Below are positions 10,792-22,039 of a stretch of 64,000 nt of DNA, one piece after another. The stretch is from Ecdyonurus torrentis (lineage: Eukaryota; Arthropoda; Insecta; Ephemeroptera; Heptageniidae), in the NCBI GenBank assembly GCA_949318235.1, contig OX439132.1, positions 3,841,689 through 3,905,688 of the forward strand, in the 5' to 3' direction. The translations under genes were made by a program, and so were the position numbers. Within the stretch, counting starts at the first letter, position 1, and each line of letters begins with the position of its first letter. The notes under the pieces are model-generated. The model was not told where the DNA came from. It did no database searches and saw only the letters and a program-made list of their open reading frames with translations.

Positions 10792-11740
10792 TCTCCAGCG
10801 TCCTAATAATAGCGGGGGGGGGGGGGGGGGGAGCTAAGATTGCCTTCTAATGATGCATACAATAACTTATTTTTGTTTTCTCTATTACGCAGAAAATCAT
10901 TAAATAGCATTATTTTAAGTGCGCAAAGTTGCCTAAAAAAAGGACTTGAATATGTGAATGCACATTTTTATCTGTTAAAACCTTTTTATTAATTTAGGTT
11001 GTTCATATCATTGTTTTAACAATTAAGTAATGAACACATTACAACAATGATTTTTAATTTAAAAAGTGCTAAAAAAAAAAAGATTAAAAAATAGGATTAA
11101 AAAAATGAAATAAACGAAACTGTGCACAATGTTAGGTGCATAAAAAGGACGAGAGTAACTTTATTTTTGTAAATAATAATTAAATGTAAATAGAAAACAC
11201 TCATCACAAATTAAATAATTTTTATAAAAGAAAATGTAAAATAGGTTAAGTTTTAATATTTTGATTAAATAGAGATACTGTATGTTATATAACAAAATAG
11301 AATAGTTGTCGCATGAAACTTTTTTCTACTACTTAATACTTTCAGCTTCTAATCTGGCATTAAAAATCAAACAAGCTAATTTCACGAATACTCATTCAAA
11401 TTAGAAATAATAACAACATAATATAATTAATTTTGTTATTTTAGTGTAATACCTCATATTATAATACTTCTCTAATATTGCGCATAGAACCGATGCTATA
11501 GGTTTCTGTTTCTCAATATAATACGCTTGTGTTAGCCACTAATAATCTATCAATTAATATGTGACTAATTAAGTCTTGATACTTTAAAAAATGAATTTAG
11601 AGAATAAAAAATGGATTCTTGTTTATTATTTAAAGAAGTACTAGAACTATATTTAAAATTAATTTTAAAACTATTTTCGTGACAACGAAAGGTGATAAAA
11701 GTTGGCTGCAAATACTAACATTGAGGAAGACTAAAAAAAA

Positions 11741-11975
11741 AGTAATTTTATTTCATATTCTAAAAGAAGACATTGTCCTGAATCGATAAATATGCAAATT
11801 TCTAACTTATGAATTCATTAAGTATTTTTTATTGATTTTTGAAAATCTAAAAATGACGTCACAGTCGCTAACTTATACATATGAGCACAGGAAAAAGTAA
11901 TTGACTTTCACGTCATTTCAGGACTTAAAAAAAATACTCAATGAACTCAAAAGTTATAAACTCCCATGCACATCT
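11741..11975. repeat. Dispersed repeat family J, copy 1
   Basis: Contains TTCTAAAAGAAGACATT, GAATCGAT and TGACGTCACAG blocks. All reappear in inverse orientation in the copy at 22040-22285. Confidence 0.65.
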
Positions 11976-12082
11976 ATTCAACACAATGTTTAGAATACGC
12001 AATAAAATTAACCCGCTTAATATCTCTAGTCTTGCTCAATGACGTGAATGGGAGGTGAAAAAAAAAGAAGGAATAATATATT

Positions 12083-12236
12083 GACTAGTAAAGGAAGAAT
12101 TGTTTTGAGGCCGACTTTAAGCGATTATGATCACATCTGCTTCCGTTTCTACTTACCACGCATGCGCAGTACGTCGAAACGGAAGCGGATATGAGCGAAA
12201 TTCTGCCTAAAAGTAGTTGTTCCTTTACTATAGTGA
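12083..12236. mobile_element. Foldback element family A, copy 1
   Basis: Terminal arms GACTAGTAAAGGAAGAATTG / TTGTTCCTTTACTATAG, sub-terminal TTTTGAGGCCGACTTTAAGCG, and a central palindrome around CGCATGCGCAGTACG flanked by mirrored TTCCGTTTC / GAAACGGAA. Further copies lie at 19301, 46300 and 53736. Non-autonomous, no coding capacity. Confidence 0.8.
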
Positions 12237-13097
12237 ATAGTGATATTTGGATTAAAAAATGAGAAAAACTTCCATTTATTTATTAAAAAAATTGGGTCGT
12301 ATCAGAATACTTGACATTTTATTCATCTTTAGAATTGTAAGGGCTCAAAACAATGTAATAAAAAAATATATATGATATTTTTCCAGTTGTGTCAAAATCT
12401 ACTGCTAATAGGAACACTGCTTACTAATTAATTTACACTACTTTCTTAATTATGTTTTCTGTAGTACAAAGTGTTCTACAAAATTTTAATAATTTTATAA
12501 GTTCAAATAATACAAAATAATATAAATAAAAATATTCTAGCAAAGAGAAATTTGTCCTCGAACTCTTCATTAAGACAATTTATGTAAATAAATACGCAGA
12601 ATTATTTGATAACTTTTATAAAATTATTTTATTTTTATAATAAAATTAATATAAATAAATATTGTTTTAATTTTGCATATGTCATGTTTTTTTTTTTTTA
12701 TTTAGCTGATTTAAGAATATGAAAAAAGTAAGTAATAAATTGGTATGCGTTAGTACATATTAGATATACGTATTTACTTGTTAGATTTAGCAGCTTCAGT
12801 GAGTATGTAGCTTTAGATAATAGTTATTATTTATTTACTTAGTTTAGGGTTCATTCATTTTTATATTTAGTTTGTTATTTGCCCCAAATATATATGAATG
12901 ATAATTGTAGTAGTTTTTGACAGGTCACAGTTATCGTCTGATAAGGATGTTTTGTGTGTGTGTTTATGTAAATTTGAAGTTGTTGTTTTACTCGTAGATG
13001 GTGTGAAAAAAAATCTCTATCTGCCTATTACTGTGGCTTGCCCATAACTATAGTACAATTACCATATATTACCATATTTCTCTGTGTGTCTGTTTCT

Positions 13098-13142
<45 letters not shown>

Positions 13143-13272
13143 CAGTAAAGTTGTGTTATTTGGGGATTTTTAGTTTGTAATAATTTGCATAAATAATCAC
13201 AGTAGTAGATCTGCATGCATGCATGTATGTATTACGCCATGTCTCATGCTCATACGTGTGTGTGTTTCACAG

Positions 13273-14228
13273 CTGGTGCCTTGACATGGCCCTCCACTGC
13301 AGAGCCTCAAGATCAATCCTCCTCCACATATCACGTCCAACCCTCGGAGTTTGTTCAGTTCCAAGAGCCCAAACTTGAGTACTTCTCCGAGGAAGAAGAA
13401 AATACTGCAGATTCTCTCGACTCTACTGCTCCAACGTCTCCTAAACCTCCCAGCGTAGACAATATATCAAAAGAAACTGACCCCAAAAAGCTTCCTAAAC
13501 ATAAAATCATACAATCTCGTCGTTCAAGCTTATACAAAAGAAATAAATTAAGAAGCTATGGTACCCCAGATAGAAATATTACAAAACCACAAACGAGAAA
13601 AACTTCTTCATCATCAACTATAATGCCATCTCAAACTGAGTCTAAGTTCGAATGCCGTGCGTGTAAGAAAGAATTCACAAGTTACTTAACATTGAGAAGC
13701 CACATGAAGTTAGAGCATAAAATATATCCGGTCATACAGACCATTGAGTCAAAATTAGCTTTGAAAATGATGCAGCTTAATTCAAAACCACCAAGTGTGG
13801 CTCCCAAGTTGAGTACTAGTCAACCTAGTACCACATCTTCATCCCTTATTGCACCGAAGTTGATACCTAAAGTAAGTGCAGGTGCAAGTACTCCGATGTC
13901 TTCATCTCTTATTGCACCGAAGTTAGCTCCTAAACTGAGCACAGGCACCAACGTGAACGTGACGTCACAGATTTTCACCCCTGCTTCCAAGTCAAGACCA
14001 AACTTAACCCCCAGCCAATCCAATGTGACCTTGACCTCTGCTCCAATGCTCTCTAACAATGCCATGACTTCGCCTAACTTCAACGTGTCTAATTCCTCAA
14101 TACCTAGCAGCATCATTATCACCCCACCCTCGACCTTGATTGACCCCAGTGTCACCAGTGTGATGTCACATCAATCAAGACCACCAGCTGTCAAGTTCAG
14201 GAAAATATTACCTAAAAAAAATAATTAA
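13273..14228 (+). CDS. Alternative 3'-terminal exon 7, long low-complexity tail with one C2H2 finger (BTB-ZF gene)
   Basis: The acceptor gtgtgtttcacag ends at 13272. CT completes an Ala codon in the same phase as the other terminal exons, and 317 further residues run to TAA. The product differs from its neighbours. It has an acidic stretch (EYFSEEEENTADSLD, about residues 36-50 of the exon), a basic segment (about 72-110), and one C2H2 finger, C128-H149 (CRACKKEFTSYLTLRSH, H-x4-H). A Ser/Thr/Pro-rich tail follows with an internal duplication of SSSLIAPKL..PK. No second finger is present. It may act through the BTB domain with weak or partner-assisted DNA binding. Codon periodicity and the intact 950-base frame support coding. 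A poly(A) tract of about 25 bases lies 240 bases after the stop. Confidence 0.75.
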
Positions 14229-14466
14229 CGAGGAAATTGTATTAATATACAATAATTAATGCCTATGTGCCTTAAAAAAAACGAGGAAATTTGTATTATA
14301 ATACAATACCTAATGCCTATATGTGCCTTAAAAAAAGCTATCGTAATGTAATGATTAAGTTTATCTATAAGTTTAAAATTAAGTTGATTGACACTTGACA
14401 CGTGGTTACGTATTGCATGATTCCATACAAGTCCATACACGTCATATTTTAAATATGAAAAATACG

Positions 14467-14497
<31 letters not shown>

Positions 14498-17350
14498 CAT
14501 TGACGTCCTGGTAAGAAATATTTAACTTTTCATTCCTTTTTTTAAAAAAAAAACCATTTTTTTTTTGTTACATTTCTAAAGTAATTTTGCTAGTGTAATG
14601 CAAGCGCCACAGACATGCAATAGAACATAGAACTAATTGCCATAAAAATATTGGGATGAGATTTCAATTGCATTTATGCCGCAACTTAAAAAAAATACAA
14701 TATAATTTCATTGCTCAAGTAATATTTTAAAATTGTAATAATTGAATAGATTAAAAAAGTAGTATAATTCTAATACTTGAACCTATGTTATTTTTTATTA
14801 ATTTTTTTTTTTTTTTTTAAACAATTTCAACTGTTTGCATGTAATTTTGCAAACTGATATTTTGCTCACACTGTGTTGTCATGATAGAAATACCTCCATG
14901 TTTTAAGTAGTAGCAGGCGTTGGACCGTAATTAAAAAAATAAATAAAATACGTCCAGTGCTCTCCAAAAAAAAATCCGGGAGCAAGAAAATAACATGAAG
15001 TAGTGAAAATTTGAGCTCCTTCAGAAAATATGTATTTTTCAAGAAGATTTTACAGGATCTAATTAATTAATAAACAAAGTGTGTGCTCTTTCAAAACTTG
15101 CAAAAAAACACATGACACTTCTAAATTTTAATTAATTTAAAAATAAATTAAGGAAAATACATTCTGAAGTAACGTAAAGTATACATTACTTAATTAATAT
15201 GGCGATAATTATTAATGTATCATTAAGTTAGTTTTATTTTTAACATTCTTGATTTTTTTTCTTTAATTAACATTACATTTAGTTGTAAGAAGAACGCAAT
15301 TTTGTATTTTTAATTTCTAATATTAATTTTTAAGTTTGACACTAATTCAATTTGTTTTCTTTTACTTTTTTTTATGCAAATGCTAAGCGGAGAAATTTTA
15401 AGGCATCTTGTAAGTTGTTTTTTTATGTCAATTTATTTTAATAATTATTAATAAAAGTCCATTTGCAAAACGTTCTGTTGAAAAAATAAACAAATTTTTG
15501 CAGTTTTACAAAATTTATTGTGCCATATGCTTCGTCTTGCTTTCAAATGTTTTTGATGTGTGCCTAATTATTTTGGTTAAGTTTTTGTAAAACAAGCCTC
15601 GATATAATTGTACATAAAAATGTATGGTCATTTATGTTTACATTACAACAACTAAACGTTAATTTTGAAAGGGGAAAAAAAACAAAAAAAAAAGTTTTGC
15701 AAATGACTTATTTGTGTGTTTAATATAGATTAAGTACTTTTATTTACTAAACGCAGAAAATGTATACAACCCAGCATATAATTATTTACAGAACTTAATA
15801 ATTTACCCTTATAATTAGTTGTCCATATATGATTTTAACAACTATTATTTTGTAGCATAATATTAAAAAAATATATACGATGAAATATTTGTGGACTGGT
15901 AATTTTGTATATCAGCATGTTTGTAGTTTTAGTTAAATATGTGTAATCACTATAGTGATTTAGAGACATCAGTTTACATGTTCTACTCTGCATAGAACGT
16001 AATCAAATCTGTATTGGGTCTCAGTTTGGTAAGCACAAAAAAATCTCAAATTTATTTTAAAATCTTTTTTTTTCTTTTTTTCTTTTTTTTTGTAACTCCG
16101 AAAGTAAATAAAAAACAATTATGAATTTCTGTAACTGATGTTTTTAAGTTTTAATTGTACATACTTTGATTGAAAATCATGAATTTAAAACTTTGATGTA
16201 TACGTATAATAGGTTATAAAACGTTCTGTCAAACAAACATAATATTTGTAGCCATTTATTTGTATGATTCTCTCTTTCTCATGTAATACATTGCAAGCTA
16301 AATTTTAATGTTGCATTTAATAAATTTCATTACTATCTTTTATAAGAGTGCCTTTATATATTTGCAATTATTACCATCCTGTATCTATAGAAAACAAAAA
16401 TGTACGTGAGAAGCAATTAGTTTTGCTGATAGAAATATCATAGCATGTTTTTGCAAATTTACTTAAATGTACAAATAATTTGTACTTGAATTTTACAAAT
16501 AAATAAATAAATAAATGTAAAGAAGGAGTTTTCACATTTTCCGATATCTTGCTAACAATTTGCAGTTTTAGTTAAAATACGCAAAAATCAGAATATATGA
16601 GAATGCACCTTGATACCTAAGGTCCCTAGTAGGGGTCAAATTATTTATGTATTGTGGAAAACATCATTCATATAACGTCCATACAGTGTTATACAAAATG
16701 TGCAGCTAAAGAATAAGAATCTTTATTTACCCAGGCAGCTCAGTTCAAAGTAACAAATATATTTACAATACAACAAAGCAAGCATTATTTGGTCTTGTCA
16801 AATATCACTTAAAATATAAATATGCTTTATACAGTATAGTTAATGTTAATGTCAAAATAAAATAATTAAGCAGCTCGACAATAAATATTTAATGAATAAA
16901 CATATTATAATGAAGTTTGTGAAACAGTATAGAACATTCTAAAGTTGTATGAGTGGTGAACATCAAGGCATGTCATCTATTTTTGAGTTTTTATCGAACA
17001 AGGTATATTTAATATTCTTTTTAGAGTTTAAAAAAAAAAAAAAAAAAAAAGCATATTTTATTAAAAATTATTTAATAAATTTTTATTTACTCGTGCAGTG
17101 GTGGCAAATTGTCATAGAATTTTGAACACATGCATCGAAGTTTCTTAATTAATTATACATAATTGTGATCAAGGAACTGTAAGTAAAAAGAGATAAAGAA
17201 AGAAAAAAATTGCAATCCAGAATAGTATCAGAAAATATTGTATATAGTATATTAATAATTATAAAGACACTCCATTAGTGTATTTATTATTATTTTAACA
17301 TATTTCTAAAAAAGGTACAAAATATTAACAGTGTGCTATATGTGTTCCAG
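14229..17350. other. Non-coding spacer between terminal exons 7 and 8
   Basis: AT-rich sequence with poly(A)/poly(T) tracts. It starts with a near-duplicated segment just after the stop (AACGAGGAAAT..TGTATTA at 14228 and again at 14280) and holds family D copy 2 at 16707-17012. No supported gene. Confidence 0.5.
16707..17012. repeat. Dispersed repeat family D, copy 2
   Basis: Same ordered blocks as the copy at 3494-3772 (AATAAGAATCTT, TGTCAAATATCACTTAAAAT, ATAATGAAGTTTGTGAAA, ATCTATTTTTGAG). The two copies have diverged by substitutions and indels, so the insertion or duplication is not recent. Confidence 0.7.
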
Positions 17351-17556
17351 GATATCGTTGGAATGTCGACACCCCTAGCCTAGTTCGTGGTGTGACATGT
17401 CCCAAATGTTTCAAAACGTTCACAAAAGCCACCAACATGCGAGTTCACCTGAAGGACGTCCACGGAGCACCTGCACCGACACATTGTACTTTGTGTGGGG
17501 CAATGGCAAAGAACGCGACCTCATTACGTATGCACATGCATCGGAGGCATCGTTAG
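17351..17556 (+). CDS. Alternative 3'-terminal exon 8, two C2H2 zinc fingers (BTB-ZF gene)
   Basis: The acceptor atgtgttccag ends at 17350. GA completes a Gly codon, and 67 residues follow to TAG at 17554-17556. Finger 1 is CPKCFKTFTKATNMRVH with H-x4-H (HLKDVH). Finger 2 is CTLCGAMAKNATSLRMH with H-x4-H ending in RRHR and the stop. This is the shortest exon of the cluster. It has no upstream Met, and a different frame is open over the same bases (17397-17582), so it is easily missed or misread. The linker (HGAPAPTH) lacks the GPF element, but its length and the K-N..SL signature of finger 2 place it in the family. A family C repeat with an AATAAA begins 18 bases after the stop. Confidence 0.8.
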
Positions 17557-17573
17557 TAGAAACTGCATCACGC

Positions 17574-18020
17574 ACGGAGTGAATAAATTACATAATTTAG
17601 GCCGCATTTATGTCATTATAGCATAAATTATGCTAAATTAGAACATTAATAATTGTGCTCTACAACGTAATATTATACTATATTACATAAATATTATGCA
17701 ATATAGCATAAATTATGCTGTACGTATTGAACAAATTATGGGCTGAAAATGAGCTAGCATAATTATTACGTATTTATTTTTGTCCTTGTACGGAATGAAT
17801 AAATTACGTAAATTATGCTGCATTCATAGTATAAATGATGCTAAATTAGTACAACATAATTACACGATAATATTTATGCTATAGCATAATACTATAGCTA
17901 TACTGCATAATAACTATGTTAAATATATGGAACATAGTTATTATGCAGGACAGTAAAAATTATGTTGTATTAAACAAATGTTGCTGGCCATGGGCTAGCA
18001 TAATAACGTATGTAGTGTTG
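17574..18020 (+). repeat. Dispersed repeat family C, two tandem copies (period about 216)
   Basis: ACGGAGTGAATAAATTAC at 17574 and ACGGAATGAATAAATTAC at 17790 each start a unit with palindromic GCATAAATTATGC-type blocks. Each unit ends in a GGGCTAGCATAAT- or GAGCTAGCATAAT-like block and TTGTCCTTG. A poly(G) run (about 18030-18042) follows. Confidence 0.75.
17582..17587 (+). terminator. Probable polyadenylation signal for terminal exon 8
   Basis: AATAAA 25 bases after the exon 8 stop. It is part of the left edge of the adjoining family C repeat, and no closer signal exists. Confidence 0.5.
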
Positions 18021-19300
18021 TCCTTGCAATGGGGGGGGGGGGGCTAATGACGTCATATCATCTACCTTCTGTGGTATCAATTTATTTAGTGTTTAAAATT
18101 TTATATATGGTTGTAATTGTAGTATAGACTCTGGAATTAAAAAATATAGAACTTTTTTTTCTTCAATAATTATGTAATTTATTGAGATTGCATTTTTCAA
18201 CGTGATAAACATTTCAGAGCTCTTGAGCTAAGGGTGATTTTTATATTTTAACATACGGAGCTTTATTGGTTAATGTTGTGAAATTTCTATAAATATAAGA
18301 TTTATCTATTCAGTGTAACCGTGCATTATCTTCTTGAACAATGATAGCTACAGATAGCTATCAGCTATTAAAAAGCACATGTTGTTTTATGTGGTCTACA
18401 TTTGAACTGCTACAGATAGCAGTATGTAGTTACTGATTTCATTTATTTATTAACTTCCACCTTAAGTTGCCACACTTAAGTATTATTCATATGATACGTA
18501 AATTTATGCAGACGTTCACATGTAATTTCCAAAAACAAACGTTTGTTTACATTGCTCAAACTTTGTTCATCCGTCGACGCGCGTCAAATTTACTCGTCAT
18601 GTGAATAATACTTAATTTCTACTTAAAACTTAATTACGCTTTTGCAACAACGATACAAAAAGTTATTATAATTTTAAGACTATGGTTTAACTACAAGTTG
18701 CAATACCAACGGTGGTAAGTCATTATTAAATGAAGCAAAAGAAATCCAGTATGTTTATAAGTCAATCTTTGGGTACAGTACTCCATGTTTGTATGTTATA
18801 AAAACGACGTTCATAGGGCACTTTAATTTTGAAGTACTGCACAATGTATTGTTCTATAATTCAATGTACAAAAAATGCTTTAAATTTTAAGTACATGTAT
18901 ATGTATATACAAAATATATGTAATATGCAAATTACATTATATAACTATGTTTTCTCTGTAGCGTGTATGTGCATTTTATTTTTCTTGATTTTTGTATTTC
19001 TATGATTTAAGTTTTCACATATAAAAGAATACATTAAAAAAAAAAAAAAAAAAGAAAAAAAAAAGTATTTTAGTCAAGTTAAACAAAGAATTCAAACAAT
19101 GAAATGTGTGGCTATAGTTTTGTAGAACGGTATTGTTTTTTTTACAATAAATTCATCTCTAAGTTTTAATTATGTTGTTATTTTTCCTCGTCCCTTATCT
19201 GTAGTGTATAGATAGGTTGTGGTATTTTTGTTTATATCGTCTAAAACTTATTTAAACTGTTCAAAACTTGAAGAAACATTAACAAAGAAATTTGGATCTA

Positions 19301-19459
19301 TTGACTGATAACACTGTTTTGAGGACGACTTTAAGCGATTTCGCTCACATTGTTTTCCGTTTCAACGTAGTGCGCATGCGTAATAAGAAGAAATGGAAGC
19401 GGATGTGATTGAAATCGCTTAAAGTCGGCCTTAAAACAGTTATTCCTGTATTAGTCAAT
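19301..19459. mobile_element. Foldback element family A, copy 2
   Basis: TTGACTGATAACACTGTTTTG at the left (arms mirrored by AAAACAGTTATTCCTGTATTAGTCAA), sub-terminal GACTTTAAGCGATTTCGCTCAC, and the CGCATGCG centre of the family. Confidence 0.8.
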
Positions 19460-20015
19460 TACAGATGATAATTACGTACGCGTACATTATATGGACGGAA
19501 AAAGAAGAAATAAGAAATGGCATTAAAACATTAATGTTGATAAATTGCATGTAACTGCATAAACAATTATGCTGGAGTAACATAATAGTTATGCTATTGT
19601 ATTTTACATACAATATATGATATTTTTTATGTAATATAGTTATGAACCAATGTTGCTGAAACTGAGCTATCATAATTATTACAACTTTTTTGTTCTGTGA
19701 TTATAATACACCATTATTGATGTAAAAAATTTGATAGAATTTGATTTGAATATTGAGCGAGGTGACATGATGATAAAAAATTCATTTTCGTCTTATCTCC
19801 TATAAGACACTGGGCTTTCACTCGCTGCTTGATTTGACGATAAACACACAACACACCACACCAAATTGTCAATAAGTTTATAAAAACACTCAATTCAGAT
19901 TTTTTTTTTTTTTTTTTTTTTTTTTCAATGTACATGAGCTTCAATATGTTTAAATATTGTTTGCAACATTTCCTTGCTGTTATTTTTATTTCATGTGTTG
20001 TTTATTTTGTTTCAG

Positions 20016-20275
20016 GAGGTACGCTCACGATGTGTATCGCCATGACGAAAACTCCTCAAGGCACCATGCTACCCGAGGGCGACCAGTGCCCACTTTGTCC
20101 TCACAAAGTCTTCGCATCGAGGACAACAATGCTCAAACATTACGACAATGCTCACGGTGAGGCTAGGGGACCTTTCCGGTGTTCAATCTGTGGCGTCTTG
20201 TCCAAGAACATTAACAGTTTGAAGTATCATCATTATGCTTATCATCAATCGAAAAATAAGTCGGGTAAATCGTAA
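20016..20275 (+). CDS. Alternative 3'-terminal exon 9, two C2H2 zinc fingers (BTB-ZF gene)
   Basis: A strong acceptor (tttattttgtttcag) ends at 20015. GA completes a Gly codon, and 85 residues follow. A 33-residue lead precedes finger 1 (CPLCPHKVFASRTTMLKH), which has 13 rather than 12 residues between Cys2 and His1, then H-x4-H. Finger 2 is CSICGVLSKNINSLKYH with H-x4-H, followed by a basic tail (SKNKSGKS). The linker HGEARGPFR matches the cluster consensus. A Met-initiated frame upstream (from 19928) encodes a hydrophobic stretch that is really the polypyrimidine tract, so it is not coding. This is the last recognisable exon of the cluster. A family C repeat with AATAAA follows about 128 bases after the stop. 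Confidence 0.8.
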
Positions 20276-20402
20276 TTTTAACATGTATTTTGATTTTAAT
20301 AATTGTCCATTCAAAAACTGCCGAATAGTGTAGGGTTCATGTAAGTTAGAGAACTTAGGGAGAAACGTACGTTCTCTGCAATTTAGCCTTCCTGCGCACC
20401 GA

Positions 20403-20617
20403 GAGAATAAACTACTTAATTTATGCCGCATTTATGTCATTACAGCATAAATGTTACTAAATTAGAACATAAATAATGATGCTTTACAACATAATATTCA
20501 TGATTTATAACAAAGTTATTATACAAAGTGTAGGATAAATTATCTTGTATTGAATACAAATTGTGCTGAAAATGAGCTAGCATAATTATTATCATTATGT
20601 ATATTTATTTTTATATC
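20403..20617 (+). repeat. Dispersed repeat family C, copy 4
   Basis: Begins GAGAATAAACTACTTAATTT, then the GCATTTATGTCATTA and GCATAAATG blocks, and ends at GAGCTAGCATAATTATTAT. Same orientation as the copies after exons 4 and 8. Confidence 0.75.
20406..20411 (+). terminator. Possible polyadenylation signal for terminal exon 9
   Basis: AATAAA at the left edge of a family C repeat, 130 bases after the exon 9 stop. Inferred from position. Confidence 0.4.
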
Positions 20618-20638
20618 CGTGTGCGTGTAACAAATTTT

Positions 20639-20939
20639 CTGAAAGGGTTGCAAATACGTTCGCAACGCGTCGTAGTGTTATGATTACGACTAATTTAAAT
20701 CGCGTGGAAATTAGGAGAACTAGGTTTTTGATTAGTTTCAGTTTCAAAGGGATTTTATTTTTCAAATTGATACTGTACATACTCCTCCCGAATAAATCTG
20801 ACCACTTGCGTTTAAGTTTCCTCGTATATTCAACATTTGGAGAGATTAACGCTTTGGTCAGATTTATTCGGGAGGAATGTACATTAAGGCGTCGCAGTCA
20901 TGACGCAGCGCCGCCTGAGAACGTAGGCAACCCTTTCAG
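20639..20939. mobile_element. Foldback element with a second foldback nested inside
   Basis: Outer arms: CTGAAAGGGTTGC at the left is mirrored by GCAACCCTTTCAG at the right, with further mirrored GC-rich blocks (ACGCGTCG region against CGTCGCAGTCATGACGC). The inner element is listed separately. Confidence 0.7.
20781..20877. mobile_element. Inner short foldback element
   Basis: TIR CCTCCCGAATAAATCTGACCA has an exact complement at the right end. Both flanks carry TGTACAT (20774-20780 and 20878-20884), a candidate 7-bp target duplication, although the motif is itself nearly palindromic. Confidence 0.75.
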
Positions 20940-21335
20940 CGCCTTTGTCACGCAGGGAGCCTAAATTGTGGAGAATGCGCCTAAAATTATGTAAGTTAAT
21001 GTCGTGCCTATATCGTTAATAGTTTTGTACAAAATAAAAATAAAATATCAGATTTTAAATATATTTCTTAACTTATTTCATTTCTATAACATATACGCAT
21101 ATGTAATACTGTCTGTTGAGATAAAACTATTGTTGAATGAAATATGTTGTCGGAAAAGCAGTTTCAAATATATAATAAAATTAAAAAGTCCAATATAAAA
21201 TTAAATTCAACGTTGTAAAATATGAAAAAAAAAAAAAAAAAAATCAATAATGCTTTTTATAACATATTTTAGGATTTAAGTGATCACCCACAGGTGTTCA
21301 GCGCTTTTAATTATACTATAAATTTTAATTAATAA

Positions 21336-21478
21336 ATCTTGCACAGGATCCTGAGCAAGATCCTGCGCAAAAAATTTGAAAAAAAATCTTGCAGGATCTT
21401 GCAAGTTCCTGGCCAAGATCTTGCAGTACAACTTTTAAAAACTTGCACAAGATCCTGAACAAGATCTTGCACAGGATT
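21336..21478. repeat. Degenerate tandem array of a CAAGATCCTG-type motif
   Basis: About ten partly overlapping occurrences of CTTGCACAGGATCCTG / CAAGATCCTGCGC / CTTGCAGGATCTTGCA in both orientations. Self-complementary sequence able to form many alternative hairpins. Confidence 0.75.
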
Positions 21479-22039
21479 TTTGCATGAGCAGAGATGAGGG
21501 ATGTATACTGCTGTATTTTCAGTGCAAGGAATCAATAGATACACGGGATATTAATCACACGTTGCCAACAATAAGAGGCACATTATTTGAGAGAGCGTTA
21601 TAATAAATTGAATAAATAAATAAAATTTGAAAATTCGATCCATGATAATGTTAAACGTGATTCGTCAGTTACGTCACAGAAGTTGTGTTCGTCAGAAAGC
21701 ATGCGAGTGCCACCTATTGTTTAGTAAAGTGAGCTGTGCTTGCAGTGTCTGCCGAGAGAGGAGAAAACTGACCAAGATTTCACACAAGTAATTACACTTG
21801 GCGGTATATAGAAAAAAAATAATTATGGTTTCATTAAAATTATGTTGCACAATTTAATTTTGGTAGAATTAATCTAAGACTTTGGTCACAGTAATTTTAC
21901 TTTTTGTTACGGAAACAAAATTAATATTTGATGAATGGGATAACACGATGAGGCAGAGAGTAATTTTACATGATATATAACAATGAGGAAAACTAAAAAA
22001 AAATTAGAGGGTTTTTATTGCATATATTCATACCTTTTC

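Larger units (their letters stand above)
10792..13272. other. Non-coding spacer between terminal exons 6 and 7
   Basis: Holds a poly(G) tract near 10813-10831, a family J repeat (11741-11975), a family A foldback (12083-12236) and a long poly(T) tract (about 13101-13137). No supported gene. Confidence 0.5.
17557..20015. other. Repeat-rich spacer between terminal exons 8 and 9
   Basis: Holds family C copies, a family A foldback (19301-19459), a partial family C-like segment (19540-19697) and several poly(A)/poly(T) tracts. No gene supported. Confidence 0.5.

Noticed and set aside
13820..14155. 111-codon frame on the - strand
   Set aside because: Antisense shadow of the low-complexity exon 7, with repeats mirroring the sense frame and no recognisable domain.
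19928..20015. Met-initiated hydrophobic extension of exon 9, possible signal peptide
   Set aside because: The hydrophobic stretch is the pyrimidine-rich tract before a strong acceptor. The conserved phase at 20016 explains the frame better.
631..20275. Interpretation as nine small independent zinc-finger genes
   Set aside because: Every exon starts at an acceptor in one phase, none has a well-placed start codon, and the spacers lack promoter-like features.
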